Assembly (NCBI GenBank): GCA_027422505.1
Contig: JAPQWV010000663.1
Span: forward strand, 1 to 64,000
DNA: 64,000 bases
Source of the DNA: Craterostigma plantagineum
Lineage: Eukaryota > Streptophyta > Magnoliopsida > Lamiales > Linderniaceae
Reading direction: 5' to 3'
Below the pieces are notes generated by a model, which was given only the letters and a program-made list of their open reading frames with translations, made no database searches and was not told the origin of the DNA. How positions within the stretch are numbered: position 1 is the stretch's first letter; each line of letters opens with the position of its first letter. Shown piece after piece: positions 21,779-34,384 of the stretch. Position numbers and translations under genes: made by a program.

Positions 21779-24700
21779 TCAAGAGCGGCTGTTCTCACGA
21801 ACCGATGAATTCTCAGCATCGTCTCGGTTGATTTCTTCCAACCTTTGCTCTATACTTCTCCTGATGACCTTGATCGTTCCGTCGCAAAACTTATGAATCT
21901 CAGTCTTCAGCATCAACCTAGTCTTCTTGGTGATTGGATTGTGATAGGTGATGCCTAGGACTGAGCTGATGTGCACATGATTGCTTGGAAGCCCTTCGAT
22001 CTCAGGTCCTTTGTTGAGTGGTGCGGTCATGTTGACCTTCTTCATGTTGCTCTCTAGAGCCATCTAAAGGTCATGCGCAGCGAAGTACTTGACTTAGCGC
22101 ATCATGAAGCAGTAGAGCCCCTCGAGACCTTCTTTCTTGACGAAGCCTTGAGGACCTTTGTACTTATTCACGTACAGCTGATAGAGGTTGTATACCTCGT
22201 CGGCAGGGAGGTATGGTAGGTCGCTCTCGCTTAATTCCTCTCGGGTTCTGTCCACTCGCTCGATGGCGTAGGTTGGGGTTGGAAGACCTCCTTTGGCACA
22301 GTGACGCTAAGAAGTTGGTAGATAGAAGATAGACTCTGATAATGATTCCTTGCTTGCGCTTTAGTCACCTTCATCCTTACATCAGGTCCAAGTTGAGTCA
22401 TCATCCAGATGTAGGTCATCCTCTTCTGCTGGTCCCAGTGAGAGATCCCTCTTAGCTCAAACTCGTTCGGCTTCTTGACCAAGTCCGGTGACCTCCAGAT
22501 GTGCTCACGAACTTCTTCAAGGAAGGGGATTTCGATTCTGATGTTCTCCCATGGCGTGTCGATCCGAACGGTCCCTGACATTTGTCTTGTGGGGGCAATC
22601 GCTCGTTGCGCGATCAACTCTGGTAGCCTTGGGATATCTTGCTGGTAGTCTTCGCCTTCATGAAGTTCTTCATCTTCTATGAGCACGAGGTCTACCGAGG
22701 CTTGTTGTAGGAAGTGTCGAACTTCCTGACGCCATTGTCTTTGATTCTCATCGGGCATGGAATGGGTCATCCAATGTCCTTCGAATATGTATTTGTCTAG
22801 CACCTCGTGTGGGTTGACGCCATGTCCTGATGGTCCCGGTTGGTCTGGAGCAGTTGAGGGAGTCGCCTGAGTCTGCGCTAGGGCGACAAGCATGGCAGCA
22901 CTTGCTTCTTCTTCCGGAAGCAATGGGCTTAAGTAGGTTGGTGGTGTGGGCGGAGGCGTCCTTATTTGAAAGGTTGGTGGGTCGATGTGAGTTTGGGTTT
23001 GGGTTTGGGTTTGAGTTTGGGTAGTGGATTGTGAGGTTCCAGCGACTCCTTTACTTGTCTGAGTCGCACCAGGGTTCTGTCTCTAACCCCTTGTGATTAT
23101 CCGAGCCTCTTCTCCCCCTCAGGATGGCCTAATCGTCTAGGTCGTCATGTCGGCGTTTGGAGTGCAAGCCTTGGCCGCGGCACGTTTCGGATGGGTCAGG
23201 ACGATCAATGAGACGGCGGAAGAGATCTTTTTCTTTCGGCGTTCGTGTGGTCAATTCCAACAGCCTGACGACGAGAATTGAGTGGAGTTCGCTGATGGGT
23301 ACTCTGGCAGAATTTATTAGGTTGTGGGTGAGGATGGGTGTTGGAATTTGTGAGGATAGTATGGATTGAGTGGGTTTAAGGATGGGTTGTGATGAAGAGG
23401 GCTTCGAGATGGGTGCTTTCCCACGATCTTGGCGGGTCGTCTCGATGGTATTGCGCATGCTCTCCATAATTTTGTCTTCAAAATTCTTCAGCGCGTTAGC
23501 GAGAGCGGCCTGAAGTCTGTCTTCAGTCACGTACGGAGCTGACGCCTCCGTTGTGGATGGTCCAGGACGATTGATGTCGCCTGTTATCAACCCTTGAGCT
23601 AACACCGGCTCATCAAGTTGGCTCGCAGTCACTTGAGGTTGTGACTGTTGGAGACTTCCATCCAATCCTTGAGTTGACTCTTGAAGATTCTCCTCTATGG
23701 GTGTTTCGACAGGTTCTGATTGAACCTGTGAACCAGACATCGGTATGTCGTGCAGCGGGTCAAGATTGAGCGAAGGAACGTTCGCAGCACTTGACGATAA
23801 AATTGGCGTGATGTCTGGTACGGTGGTGATGACGGTGAAGAGGGACTCAAGTGATACACTTAGTCGTCTCAGAGTCCTTCTTATCAACTGAATCTCCTCA
23901 TCTGACTCCGTGTCTGATGGGGTAGCCGTGTGAGGTGAGAGTCCTCGTGCTGCATCCTCACTGGCCGGTTCCGTCACCGGAGGCTCGATAGGTTGTATAG
24001 TTGAAATAAAAGCCTCAGTTTCTGGCGTAGTAGACGGTTGTGGTGAGATGTGCCCCGTTTCTGCCTCAGGCTATGCTGCTAGAAGACCTTCCTCAATAGG
24101 TTCTTCGAGCACGCCGACAATGATGGGCACTTCAGCACCAAGTGATACTTGTGGAGCTTCGAGTTCCAACTCTTGAGCCACGGCATCTATCATCGTGGAC
24201 TCAACATCTGGCACTATTTCCTCATGAGTTGGGGGCTCCATCTCTAGTTCCTGAGCCACTTCATCAATCATCATGTCTTCAGGACTAGGCTGTTGTTGTG
24301 GAGGGCTCACATGGAACTCTGTCGGGGGCCCTCGAATCATCTGCTCAGTCAAATGATGTTCCCGACAGTACCTCTGATATTAATCTCCCGCGGGGTCGGC
24401 GAGATGTAGCAGCTCGAGCGGAATGGCCATCGATGGCTGAGCTAGGTCCGCGAGGTTGGGGTTTTGGAAGAACTTGAGCCTAGGTGGCTGATAGTTTCCT
24501 CCCGGAGGCAGGCGAGGAATATTCTGCTCGTGCATCTCCAGTTGTTGTCGGATGATGACGTTGAACCATCTCGCATACGACACGTTTTTGGACCGTTTGT
24601 TCTCCTTTTGTCTGATCTGTTTTGCGAGGTCATTCCAGATCAATTGAGCGAAATCGTAATTCCGCGAGAACACTACTCCGTGAAATATCCGGAGGATGTG

Positions 24701-25204
24701 GCCGTTGCCTTTGTCGAAGCCTGCGTGCTTCGGGGACAAACACTTATTGATTATGCCAAAAAGTGTCTTCCATTGATGGGGAATCCCATTGCTCTGCATC
24801 TGAGCTAACTTAGTGAGCGGCGGACGGTATCCCATCTGGAGGAAATCATGCACCAATTCTTCATCTGATGGGAGGGGTTCGTAAGTTTGGTTGTGAGGGA
24901 GGTCGAGCAGAAGTTTGAGTTCATTCTTGCTCATACAGATGTGCCTCGTCCCTACAACGGTGGTGAAGTGATACGCCCCGTTCATGATGAGGCTCTTGAT
25001 CATTCCCCAAAACTGCTGGAGGTAGACCATCGGTACTGAGGCCGTCACGGTAAGAGCATGCCATAGTGGATGGCCTTGCAGTATGGACACGATGATGTCG
25101 TCTGGACACCGGAAGGTGGTCAGATCTAGTTGGAAGTTCGTGTCATGTATGTTAAGGTATAGAGCCTTCTCGTAGATGTGGTTGTAGGTAGGGTAGTGAT
25201 CCAT
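21779..25204 (-). pseudogene. Additional ORF 3' of pol in Copia element 2
   Basis: A long coding region between pol and the 3' LTR, the place where some Copia lineages carry an extra or envelope-like gene. The N-terminal block (25204-24380, about 274 residues) starts MDHYPTYNHIYEKAL and has SVPMVYLQQFWGMIKS, GTRHICMSKNELKLLLDLP and GHILRIFHGVVFSRNYDFAQ; this pattern recurs in plant retrotransposon proteins of unknown function. Then come two acidic near-repeats (MMIDEVAQELEMEPP, MIDAVAQELELEAP), a low-complexity Ser/Pro/Gln region to 23129, and C-terminal blocks at 22923-22231 and 22063-21779. Stops at about 24380 and 24070 and a frameshift near 23100 break one original frame of about 1,000 codons. 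I see no signal peptide or membrane span, so an envelope role is not supported. Confidence 0.65.
22980..23020. repeat. Hexamer repeat in the additional ORF
   Basis: A TTTGGG(T/A) hexamer recurs about five times; in the minus-strand frame it encodes a Thr-Gln run (TQTQTQTQ). A frameshift of the surrounding ORF lies close by. Confidence 0.7.
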
Positions 25205-28200
25205 CTGAAATACATATTCAAGTCATTAGCTAGATTAAAATTTAGTCGAAGTTCGAATTTATCAAATCATAATGATGAAGCTATTTATAACATGTTTGAT
25301 AAAATTGTTGTGGAAATGTCAATGCACATATAGGTCATATAGAGTGAATTTTTGAAGAAATAATACATATGCATGTAAGTTCAACAAATTGGTCGAAAAT
25401 TTTACTAGGTATTAACGTACTATTCACTCGTGCTTTTTATCGCGCGAGAGTTTGAAATTCTCAATTGTATTGCTTGAAGTGTATATTTCCGATCGAAAAT
25501 TTTATTCGCTAATGATAGCTACAGCTGAAGACTTAGAAATTTCTAAGTGTTTGAACTTAAGTTGTGGTACTGTAGCTGAGAAATTTGACGATCGAGAAAA
25601 ATTTTCGTGTAAATTTACGATCGAGAAATTAGATTTCCATGTAAATTTACGATCGAAAATTTTTTCGCGCGTGAATAAATTTTTTTGCTAGAAATTTATT
25701 GAGCGAGAAAGATTTTCGATTTTAAAATAGTTTTTCGCTGCAAAATTTTAAGATCGAGAAAATTGTCAACGAGAGACTATGTCAACCATCGAGAAAATTT
25801 TCGATCGATCAAATTATCGCTGCGTGCTTTTACAATCGAGAAATTTGATCGTCGAAAAAATCAATTTTTTTCGCTGCTAAAATTTTCGATCGAGAACAAG
25901 ATTGAAATCAAAATTTTCGACTGTAAGTTTTGCACTCGAAAATTTTAAAAAAAGAATTGCATATATTTTTTCCATTCAGTTTAGTAATCTTTTCGCTCGC
26001 ATAAAATCAAAATCAATTTCTCGATTGTAATTATTTTTCGATAAGCGTTATTATGTGAACGACCAAAAAGAAATTTAGCGATCGAAAATCTTTACGATGC
26101 AAACAGTAAATCAATCAAATTGAAATTCAATTGACACTGTTTGCGATCGAGAAAGTTCTTCGACGCCTTTAAACACTTGAAAAACCCAGTTTAGTCGAAC
26201 TCAAAATCAACCTTTAAGAACGCAAATAATCGAAGCGATATGTTCCCAGAATGCTTAATACTATCTTAAATGGAGATTTAACCCAGATTATACACCTAGA
26301 ATGCTCGTAAATACTGCAAAATAGCATTCGAGTTTTCACATTCTGTACAATCGAGATTTTAACACAGAATCAGGCGAAAGATCACAGAATACAAAAGCAA
26401 ATCTTGTTTAAATTCACGATAACCCCTAAAGAAAGTCAAATCTACCTTCAAAAGACGAAAATTAGATGAAAATCGAAAGATTTTGAAGATTTTGACGTTC
26501 GTCTTTTGAGATAAAAAGTTTTGCGCGAGAGAATTTGACTGTTGAATTTTTCGATTAAGGGTTTTGCGTGTATTTGGGAATTTTCGACTGCAAGAATTAA
26601 ATTCGTTAAATGGGCTGATTAGACGTTTATTCGTCACTTGTAATTCAAGGCCCATTATTGTTTGCGATCGAAAAATTTGGTACCTATTTTGATTTTCGCT
26701 CGAGAAACTGAAGCAAAAATTGCCATTTGGTCCCATGTTAATTTTCGATCGATAATTTGTGATCGGAAACTACAAATTTAGCCCAAATTTTTCGATTGGA
26801 ATTTTTTTTTTCAAATTATTTCAGACAGACCCTAAGTTTAAGTATTCAACCACATAATTGCTCCCCCTAGATATGAAAATAAGTGCAATTCACTCCCTGA
26901 AATTTCGAATGATGACATCTAGTTCCAAAATCAAATTTCGCGAGTCTACAAAACTTAGAGCAAAATGTTCGAGAATGATTAGAGTTAATTATGGAAGCAA
27001 TACTTGTTTTAATGAGGCTCCCCTTCATAAGAAAATTGGTTAAATTCAAAACCATAGAAAGATGTTAGCGATAAAAAATTTAACCAACCAACAAGTTTTA
27101 TGCCGAATACTCCAAGTCTTGAAGAATTCTTGACCTCCACATTGTTTCTGCAACACTTACAGGAAGATCATTAAAACTATCTGGAGCTTTTAAGACATAT
27201 GTTTGTAAATGCTCCCCCTCAAATAATGTACCAAAATTTGAGATACGCGAATTCAACACATTTAGCTTAGATACATTTCCCCTATACATGTAACTTTCAT
27301 TTTCGCGCGAGGGTATGAGCAAAAACAGATAATCGCATTTAAACAAGTCAATGCATATGAAATATAAAATTTCATTTCAAAATATGCGATTTTTATGCGT
27401 TTTTTTTTATATAGTGAAGTAAATTTTCAAAAAAAAATATAATATATCTATATATATATATAATTTTCATATGCATATTAATATTATTAATAGTATGGGG
27501 TCAGATTATTTTGCTACGATCATTGTCACACCTAAAATTTCACAAGGCACTTGAAAAGATCACATACCGTCAAGTCATGTCGTCAAACTAAAGAGTCCTA
27601 AGTTCATAGAATGATCCATTTCGACAACTCTCACTGGGTTCACTCTAGCACTCGATTATTTTACCTTGGGATGATTTTATTTATATCACTCTAGTCAATA
27701 CAAGTAATCTTAAGTCAATTTACCTGTGATCGAGACGTTTTTAATCATTTCACCTTTGCAAAAGATCGTTGATGTGGAATTATAGATATTGTGAAAGGTT
27801 TTAATTTGGCTATGACTAAGAAGGGAATGATAGTTTTGGAATTGTGGACTACTAAGGATCTTCTTCCTTTCTTCGTCGTTCTATTGTTTATCTTTCTCAT
27901 CCTTCAACGATTTTTCTTTGACTCAGTCTGCACTTTCTCAAGCTGAAGCTCCGCTTCTCTACGAGGCTGAGAAATTAGCTAAGGCGAAGATCTTCTTGTT
28001 CGTTCTCGGGCTGGTACCGCGCTTCTTTTCTCTTAATCCCTAGTGAGGTTTTAGAGATTATCGATTTGAAGAAGTTCGCAGTTGTGGAATTCGAACCCAA
28101 GACCGCGCTCCTCTTCTCGTTGTCTCGATATAAGACCGGATTATCTTTGGAGAAGTTCACTTCGCGGTGCTCCTCTTTCCAGCCGTTTTGATGAGTGTAC

Positions 28201-28643
28201 GAGATTATCGATGGAGAAGTTCACAGCAAGATCCATGCCCCCTTCTCATGATATGAGATTGTGATAGTCGAGGGGCATGTTCTTTTGGACTGATTTTTGT
28301 GCGTTGAGCATTCCCCGTGCGTTTTCAACCTTCTTTTGTCATCTTTTTCTTTGTCGTCTTGTTTTCTCCCCCTTTTCTCGATTGAATATCCCATCGAAGA
28401 CTTAGTTGTTCGGTTGAAGGCTCAAAGGATTTTCAAGTGAAGATAAGGATATCGGAGAAGGCTCAAGATGGATGACTAAAGGTTGTATTAAAGGATTGAA
28501 ATTTTATATATGTAAGGCCAAGTGAGGAATTCCCTAAGTGCTCTAATCATTTTCCCAAGGATCTAACGACAGGTGAGTATGAAGCCAAGAATCACTAGTT
28601 AAGACAAGCAATTGATGTGGGACTCACTCAAGAATAAATCAAT
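25205..28643 (-). other. 3' spacer of Copia element 2 with word field
   Basis: Non-coding spacer between the additional ORF and Gypsy element A. From about 25490 to 26765 it holds at least eleven GATCGA hexamers, mostly inside CGATCGA(A/G)AA, and many AAATTTTCG runs. 27360-28640 is AT-rich, then contains three related copies of a GAGATTATCGAT...GAGAAGTTCAC tract (28053, 28138, 28201). No credible protein is seen; the open frames here are short. Confidence 0.6.
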
Positions 28644-29603
28644 TGTAATACCCGAGCCCCGCAAGATAGTATGACCAATAAATTTATGTGCATGTTATGT
28701 ATTTTACGTGACTGCATGATACATGTTTCGGGACATTATATGTGACTATATGACTTCTTGTTATAGGTACTTTACGTAATATGTGCCTCAAGAAATGTTA
28801 TTAGGACTTGGAATAAAATTCGTATAAAAAATGTAATTTCGGTAGGAGGAACTTTCTAATAGAGCTAAATGTAAGAAATTTCTAAATTTAAAATATATAC
28901 ATAATATTTGTTAAGGATAAATTGGGCCATAATTATAGTGGCTAGACTCACAACTTAGGCCCAACACATTAAAGTCAAATTTTGGGGCAACAAGGTTCCT
29001 TAAGGAAATCCCACGCCATATGTCCCATCAACATGCTTTTTATAAGTTAGAACTTATCTAAACCTCTTGAGAATTGAGTCTCAATTTAGCAAGTGGGACA
29101 CGTCAAGTGCAAGAGAAAAACGAAATATCTTAAGAAACACTCTATAACTCTTAGAGGGGAAAGGAAAGAAGTTGGAACTCAAATCCACATTTGGAGAAGG
29201 TATAACCTCATTATCCTAACTTCATGTTGTATTTATGTGTTAATAGAGGATAGGGAATGTATAGAACCGGAAAATGCCTTATACATAGGCATCATATACT
29301 GTTTTAATTTTCAAGGGTACGAAACGAGTTAATGTTAGTGTGATATTCAAAACTGTTCTTGAGAAAAATGGATTCTTAGCAAGGGTTAGCTATTGTCAAG
29401 ATTAATAATTATCTTCCCAAAACTTAACGTTAACGTATGAAGATATATGTGTACATAGGGTTTATTGGAGTTCGTCTTTTAAAGGCTTAGGTGACGTTTA
29501 AAATTCATATGGTATTCATGCGGTTCTTAGGAGAGATGCTCTTTGATTGAAGTTCTTTGAGACTTCAGGTATTAAAATTGTTTAAGGGCAGCGAAGGGTG
29601 AGA

Positions 29604-30837
29604 TTCGCGAATCGTTAAAATTCGCGAATCAATGAGTAAAATAAGGGTTTGCGAATGGAACTAGTTGGCGAATTAGGGTAAGTAGTTCGCGAATCGAGAG
29701 GAATGTGTGAATAGGTAATTCCGCGAATCGAACTAGAACGGCGAATTAAAGAGGAGTTCCCAAATAGAAATTTGACGAATCACTTGTGAGACGAGGGATC
29801 ACGAATTTATAGAATTTCACGAATTGACCTAGTTGGCGAAATAGAATAAGTCATGAATGGAGGGGATTGGACAAAGTAAACACTAATCAACGAATCTCAC
29901 GAACTAAGGAGTCGGGAATTGTGCATGGGATGTTTTCAAGGCTTTAAATAATAAAATAATACTATAAGCATATGAGCCTCACGAATCCTTAGGATAGGAT
30001 TTCACAAATGGAGAGTGGTACAAAAGACTTCACGAGGCTAGTGAATAAAATAATATTATAGGTACATGGAGTCACAAATTATAAATTGCAAGAACTTCAA
30101 CCTAGTGGAAGGATAGACGTAGTGGGAATAAAATAATAAAATAACAGTGCTTGGCGAAATGTATGTGGTCTAAGATAAGCTTCACGAATTGACAATATTA
30201 AAATATTTTATGATCTATGCATTGTACGAAGTTGGTGGGGGATTTGCGAACTAAGAATTTAGAGAAAGACTTCGCGAACCGTTAGTATAGAGCCTTTCGC
30301 GAATCGAGTCTGAGGGTTTCATGCATGGATTCGCGAAAGGATAATTTCACGGGTTATGCATGGTACTTCGCGAACCATAAAAGAAATTCGCGAACTAGGT
30401 GGCGAATTCGTGAGAATTCGCGAATCAACTTAGAATTCGCGAAGTGGAGCAAGTCGCGAATTGAGAGAGGAAAGAGACGTGAGTTTGGCGAACTCATAAA
30501 TTTCGCGAACTAGGAAACAATTCGCGAACTAGGGATCAAGAACTTCATTTCGTGAATCGTACGAGTGTTTAGCGAATAGTACGTAATGTAAAGACTTTCA
30601 CGAACTATATTTGGCGAATTAAGAGAGATTCACGAACACTAAATACGAATTGTGTGAGTGTGTGTGAGGTAGTATATTCCGTGAGTTGAGAGAAGATGTT
30701 ATAGATAGAGTTCGCGAAAGTGTATGTTTTATGTGTTAGTTCGCGAAACACCAATGAGCCAGATATTTCACGAATTAGGCCAAGCCACGGATCACGAACC
30801 ATGAGGCGAGTTTCGCGAATTATTGAGGGTTCGCGAA
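29604..30837. repeat. TTCGCGAA palindromic word field in Gypsy A U3
   Basis: About sixteen exact copies of the perfect palindrome TTCGCGAA occur in 1.23 kb, with many one-base variants (TTCACGAA, TGGCGAAT, TCCGCGAAT). Exact copies are densest at 30270-30530. Spacing is irregular and flanks are unrelated (ACTAGG, ATCGAG, AGGTGG), so it is not a tandem repeat, although AACTAGG often follows. Random expectation for this 8-mer here is well below one. Confidence 0.9.
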
Positions 30838-31827
30838 CTCTATGGAAATCACGAACTATAGAGTAAACATTTCACGAATTTAGCAAGTCACGACTTTCAT
30901 AGCATGTCATGAATTCCACGAACTATGCGAAATAGGAATTTCACGGACCACTCTGATGTTACGAATTTTAAGTGTAAGATTAATTCACGGATTAAGTATA
31001 TTACGCGAGCCTCGAACTTTCACAAACTAGCATTACCGAACTCTTTCTAAATAATTATTTTTAAAGGCAATGTTAAAAATAATATATCGACATTTAGGAA
31101 ATTCGAGACTTTAGCTGGTCAAGTAATTTCGATAGAGTACTGACATTATAATTTCATGCTTAGCGTCAAGGATTAATAATTTCGCAGGACCACTCGCTAA
31201 CAATTTTCGGACGCCAGGTAAGTGGGAACCTCATTTCAACTACAACCCATAAAATTATGTGCGCAATATTTACTTGATTATGTGCTCCTACGTGACTATT
31301 TGATTTATTACATGACATGAATTATCCATTACACGACATGGCATGAATGATCCCTTACATGACATGGCACAACAAGTCATATGGCATCTCATACATGCAT
31401 TCCACGAGCATACACGAGTCTCACGAGAGTTTTTCAAGACACGACATGAGTTATGCATGATCGCCGGGGTGCGATAAGTAGTCGATACTATTAACATGTC
31501 ATCATTTCCATACAAGACACGTGCAAGACAAGACGTGTTTTACGGCTCCCCAAATGCTACGAGGTGACTTTATACGTCACCGATGTCAAGACAAGACATG
31601 TGCAAGGCAAGACATGTAAATCGGGCAAAATGCCCTCGTGGTGGGGATAAGCCGAGGGCCCTACAAGACAAGACACGTGCAAGACAAGACATGTATTAGG
31701 GACCCTGCAAGACAAGACAAGACAAGAAAAGACATGACATGATTTTGTGAGGTTTAGTGAGCATTGGCGTATATGCCTCAGCAAGTCAGAACACGGGCAC
31801 ATCTTGCATAAATCCTACTTACTGGGC

Positions 31828-31835
31828 TATATAAG
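31828..31835 (+). promoter_or_regulatory. TATA box in Gypsy A 5' LTR
   Basis: TATATAAG, preceded by GGGC and followed by CTCATCCCATG. It is conserved in the 3' LTR at 35753-35760 and has a counterpart in the related solo LTR near 18430 on the minus strand. Confidence 0.6.
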
Positions 31836-32210
31836 CTCATCCCATGTTTTATGTGTTGTAGGTCCCAGCGAACACGGTACGTGATCGCCTAGCCAGCAAG
31901 GCTTTCTTTTGAAGCTTCCGAGCGACTTTTGGGGGTGGTGTGTACGTGGATGATGACCTGTGAGGCCGGGCGCATAGGATCTTTTGCTGCACAAAAATAC
32001 ACGACACATGTAGATAGAACTCAAATGTAATTAGAAAGTCTGGAAGCACCCTTTTGTCATTGATGTATTCTTTTGACGTGTACATGAAACGACTTACTTT
32101 ATGAAAAAGGAAAAATTTCATACGTATTTTCGTATTTCTCCTAACTAAATACGTAGTTAGGCACGTACGACAAGGCTAGAAATGGTAGCGATAGCTTGGG
32201 TCGCTACAGT

Positions 32211-32222
32211 TGGTATCAGAGC
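32211..32222 (+). other. Primer binding site of Gypsy A
   Basis: TGGTATCAGAGC, two bases after the LTR end; complementary to the 3' end of initiator tRNA-Met. Confidence 0.9.
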
Positions 32223-32366
32223 TTCGGTCACAGGTCCTTAGACTGTCCATGTAAACACACCCAAAAGCAGCGCGGAAGCAGCCTTGCATGTAAGTGTTAT
32301 GATTATGTGAATTTCTTGTGTTGTGTAATTTATTGGCCATAGGGACTAACAGGGTAGAACAAGAAA

Positions 32367-33583
32367 ATGGTTAGAATTAGAGGTGAAGACAGTAGAGATG
32401 CCGATCAGCATAGAGAAACTGCAGCCCCTACTGATAGTCGGGATGCAGCTATCCTTCAACTCATGGATTTGGTCCGTCAGCAGCAGCTCAAATCCAGCAG
32501 CTCATACAGCAACAGAACTCTGGAGGGCAGCCAAGTGCTGGACCTCCTCAAGCTGAAAGAATCGAGATGGTTGGGGAAAGGTTTCTTAAACTCAACCCCC
32601 CCGACCTTCGAGGATGCGATTGATCCCACTTCAGCAGAAGACTAGCTTCGAATGTTGGAAAGCATGTTCCAACACAGCCGCACCCCCGAGGCTGAAAAAG
32701 TCTTTTGCGCCACCTACCTACTAAGAGGGAGCGCGGGACATTGGTGGGATACCATCCGAAGCATCGAAGACCCAGTTACGATGAGCTGGGATCATTTTAA
32801 AGAACTCTTCCGGAGCAAGTACTATATCGCTCCAATTCATGCTCAAAGGATGAACGAGTTCATCAACCTCCACCAAGGAACGATGACGGTGGCGGAGTAC
32901 ATTAGAAAGTTCGAACAGCTGTCCCGATCGCAGCCCATATGGTGAGCACGGACTCATTGAAGATCGAACGCTTCTTAGAAGGCTTGAAGCCGGAACTATA
33001 CCGTGACGTTAGCATGGCCGGACTTCAAGGGGCTACTTACGCCCAAGGCGCTGAACGCCCTATGGTGGCTGAACATGCTGAAATGAGGATCGCACGAGCT
33101 CATAAGGCAAAAAGGATGTTCGTGCAAGAACTCAAAGGAGACGGAAGCAACCCAGAGAAGCAGTTTATTGCCAAGAGCCCAAAGCCCCAATTTCAAAACA
33201 GGCCCGAACCACCCCAACAGCCAAGTCCAAATCAGGGTAGACCACAACCTTTTCAACCCACTATACCAGCATGCCCGAGATGTGGGAGGCGACATTCGGG
33301 CATATGCTACTCTCAAAACGCTACCTGCTACAAGTGTGGCAAGACCGGCCACTTTTTCAGGGCATGTCCAGAGAACCCATCCGGAAGCCAGACAGTGGGT
33401 CAGGCCAGACCACCGACGGCAACCGCCCGAGTGTACACACTAACTACTGGAGATGCCGAGGATGACCCGTCCCTTGCGGCAGGTACCCTTTCTACCCATC
33501 AAACCCCGACCTACATTTCGATAGACTCGGGAGATACGCGCTCTGTGACCTTCCCAAAATCTTGTGACGAGATCCGAAGATAG
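32367..33583 (+). pseudogene. Gypsy A gag and protease start
   Basis: The ATG at 32367 opens MVRIRGEDSRDADQHRE. A retrotransposon Gag domain follows: PPTFEDAIDPTSAED, then LLRGSAGHWWDTIRS and MTVAEYIRKFEQLSR. The next frame holds FLEGLKPELYRDVSMAG and a zinc knuckle CYKCGKTGHFFRAC (about 33330-33370). The protease begins with ARVYTLTTGDAEDDPSL, GTLSTHQTPTYISIDSG; the family pattern is an Asp-Pro/Ser-Gly active site after this tract. Breaks: a TAG after TSAED (32643) and a frame change near 32945. Coding fades after 33583, and RT, RNase H and integrase are absent. Confidence 0.85.
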
Positions 33584-34384
33584 CCCTAGCCAGTTTAAGT
33601 ATGAATAGAGCGTAACTATTTCCCATGAAGTTTTGACCCGAACTGGCCAAGACTATACCCCTTTTTTATCGGATGTTCCTTCTTCCTGGAATATGGGGAT
33701 GAAGTCATGTTCTACTCCTTTTAGCATGACAAGTCTAAACCAAACGTTATTAGAGTATGACCCTTTACACCAAATCGTTCCATCCACTCCGAGAATTGCG
33801 TACACTCAGTATCGGAATAACGCAGCGAAAGAGTGGTGGATACTCATGTTCCCCAATCATCACCGACGAATCAAAGTTGCATTTTTTTTCTGCTTTTTCA
33901 CAGGGAATCAGAAGTGCGCTGTTGTTCAAAGGTGATAGACTAGAAAACTGCCAAAAGCTTCACTTTTTTAATTACTCTGTGTCGCATGATTTGTTCGGCA
34001 GCCATGTTTGACTTTTATTGCATTGGAAGTGATGATGATATATGGTGTATAGGTCGACACCTCCTTTTTACAATAATAAATCAGAAGTTGTTTTATGATG
34101 GCTTATTTATAGTGTTCGAATTATCGATTGCATAACATTTGTTTTCATCTACTTTTTGCTGATGCGTGCATACTCTTGAATAGAGGTGAATGGATACGAA
34201 AGAAGCGGATCTTTTGCTCTTCGCAATTGCTCACGCAATAGCAGAATATGAATGTTGGACGAGAGGGATATTTTTATTTTTCATGCTCTCTCGTTGGAAA
34301 GAAGTGAAGAAAATACGTTACCATTTAGTAGGATAAATGCCAAAGCAAGTTGATTATCTCAATTGATTGATAACTGATGAAAAT
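33584..34384. other. Unassigned interior of Gypsy A
   Basis: It joins the broken protease to the Harbinger fragment. Short open frames occur, but none matches RT or integrase. It may be Harbinger 5' flank or decayed retrotransposon sequence; I cannot tell which. Confidence 0.3.

Larger units (their letters stand above)
28644..32208 (+). repeat. 5' LTR of Gypsy element A
   Basis: It begins TGTAATACCCGAGCCCC and ends GGTCGCTACA; the last 950 bp repeat at 35191-36124 with few differences. U3 is very long: the TATA box is at 31828-31835, about 3.2 kb from the start. U3 carries a TTCGCGAA word field (29604-30837) and, next to the promoter, arrays of CAAGACAAGACATG (31590-31735). 28644-29590 and 30970-31260 are AT-rich with nothing else recognised. 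Confidence 0.88.

Noticed and set aside
24464..24808. 114-codon plus-strand frame
   Set aside because: It is antisense to the N-terminal block of the additional ORF of Copia 2, which has the recurrent plant retroelement pattern.
21779..25204. Envelope gene reading of the additional ORF
   Set aside because: Position would fit, but no signal peptide, membrane span or cysteine pattern is visible.
29604..30837. CRISPR-like array
   Set aside because: Copies of TTCGCGAA are too short and irregularly spaced; the surroundings are a plant LTR.
32211..32222. tRNA-like TGGTATCAGAGC
   Set aside because: It is a primer binding site complementary to a tRNA end, next to an LTR; no cloverleaf follows.
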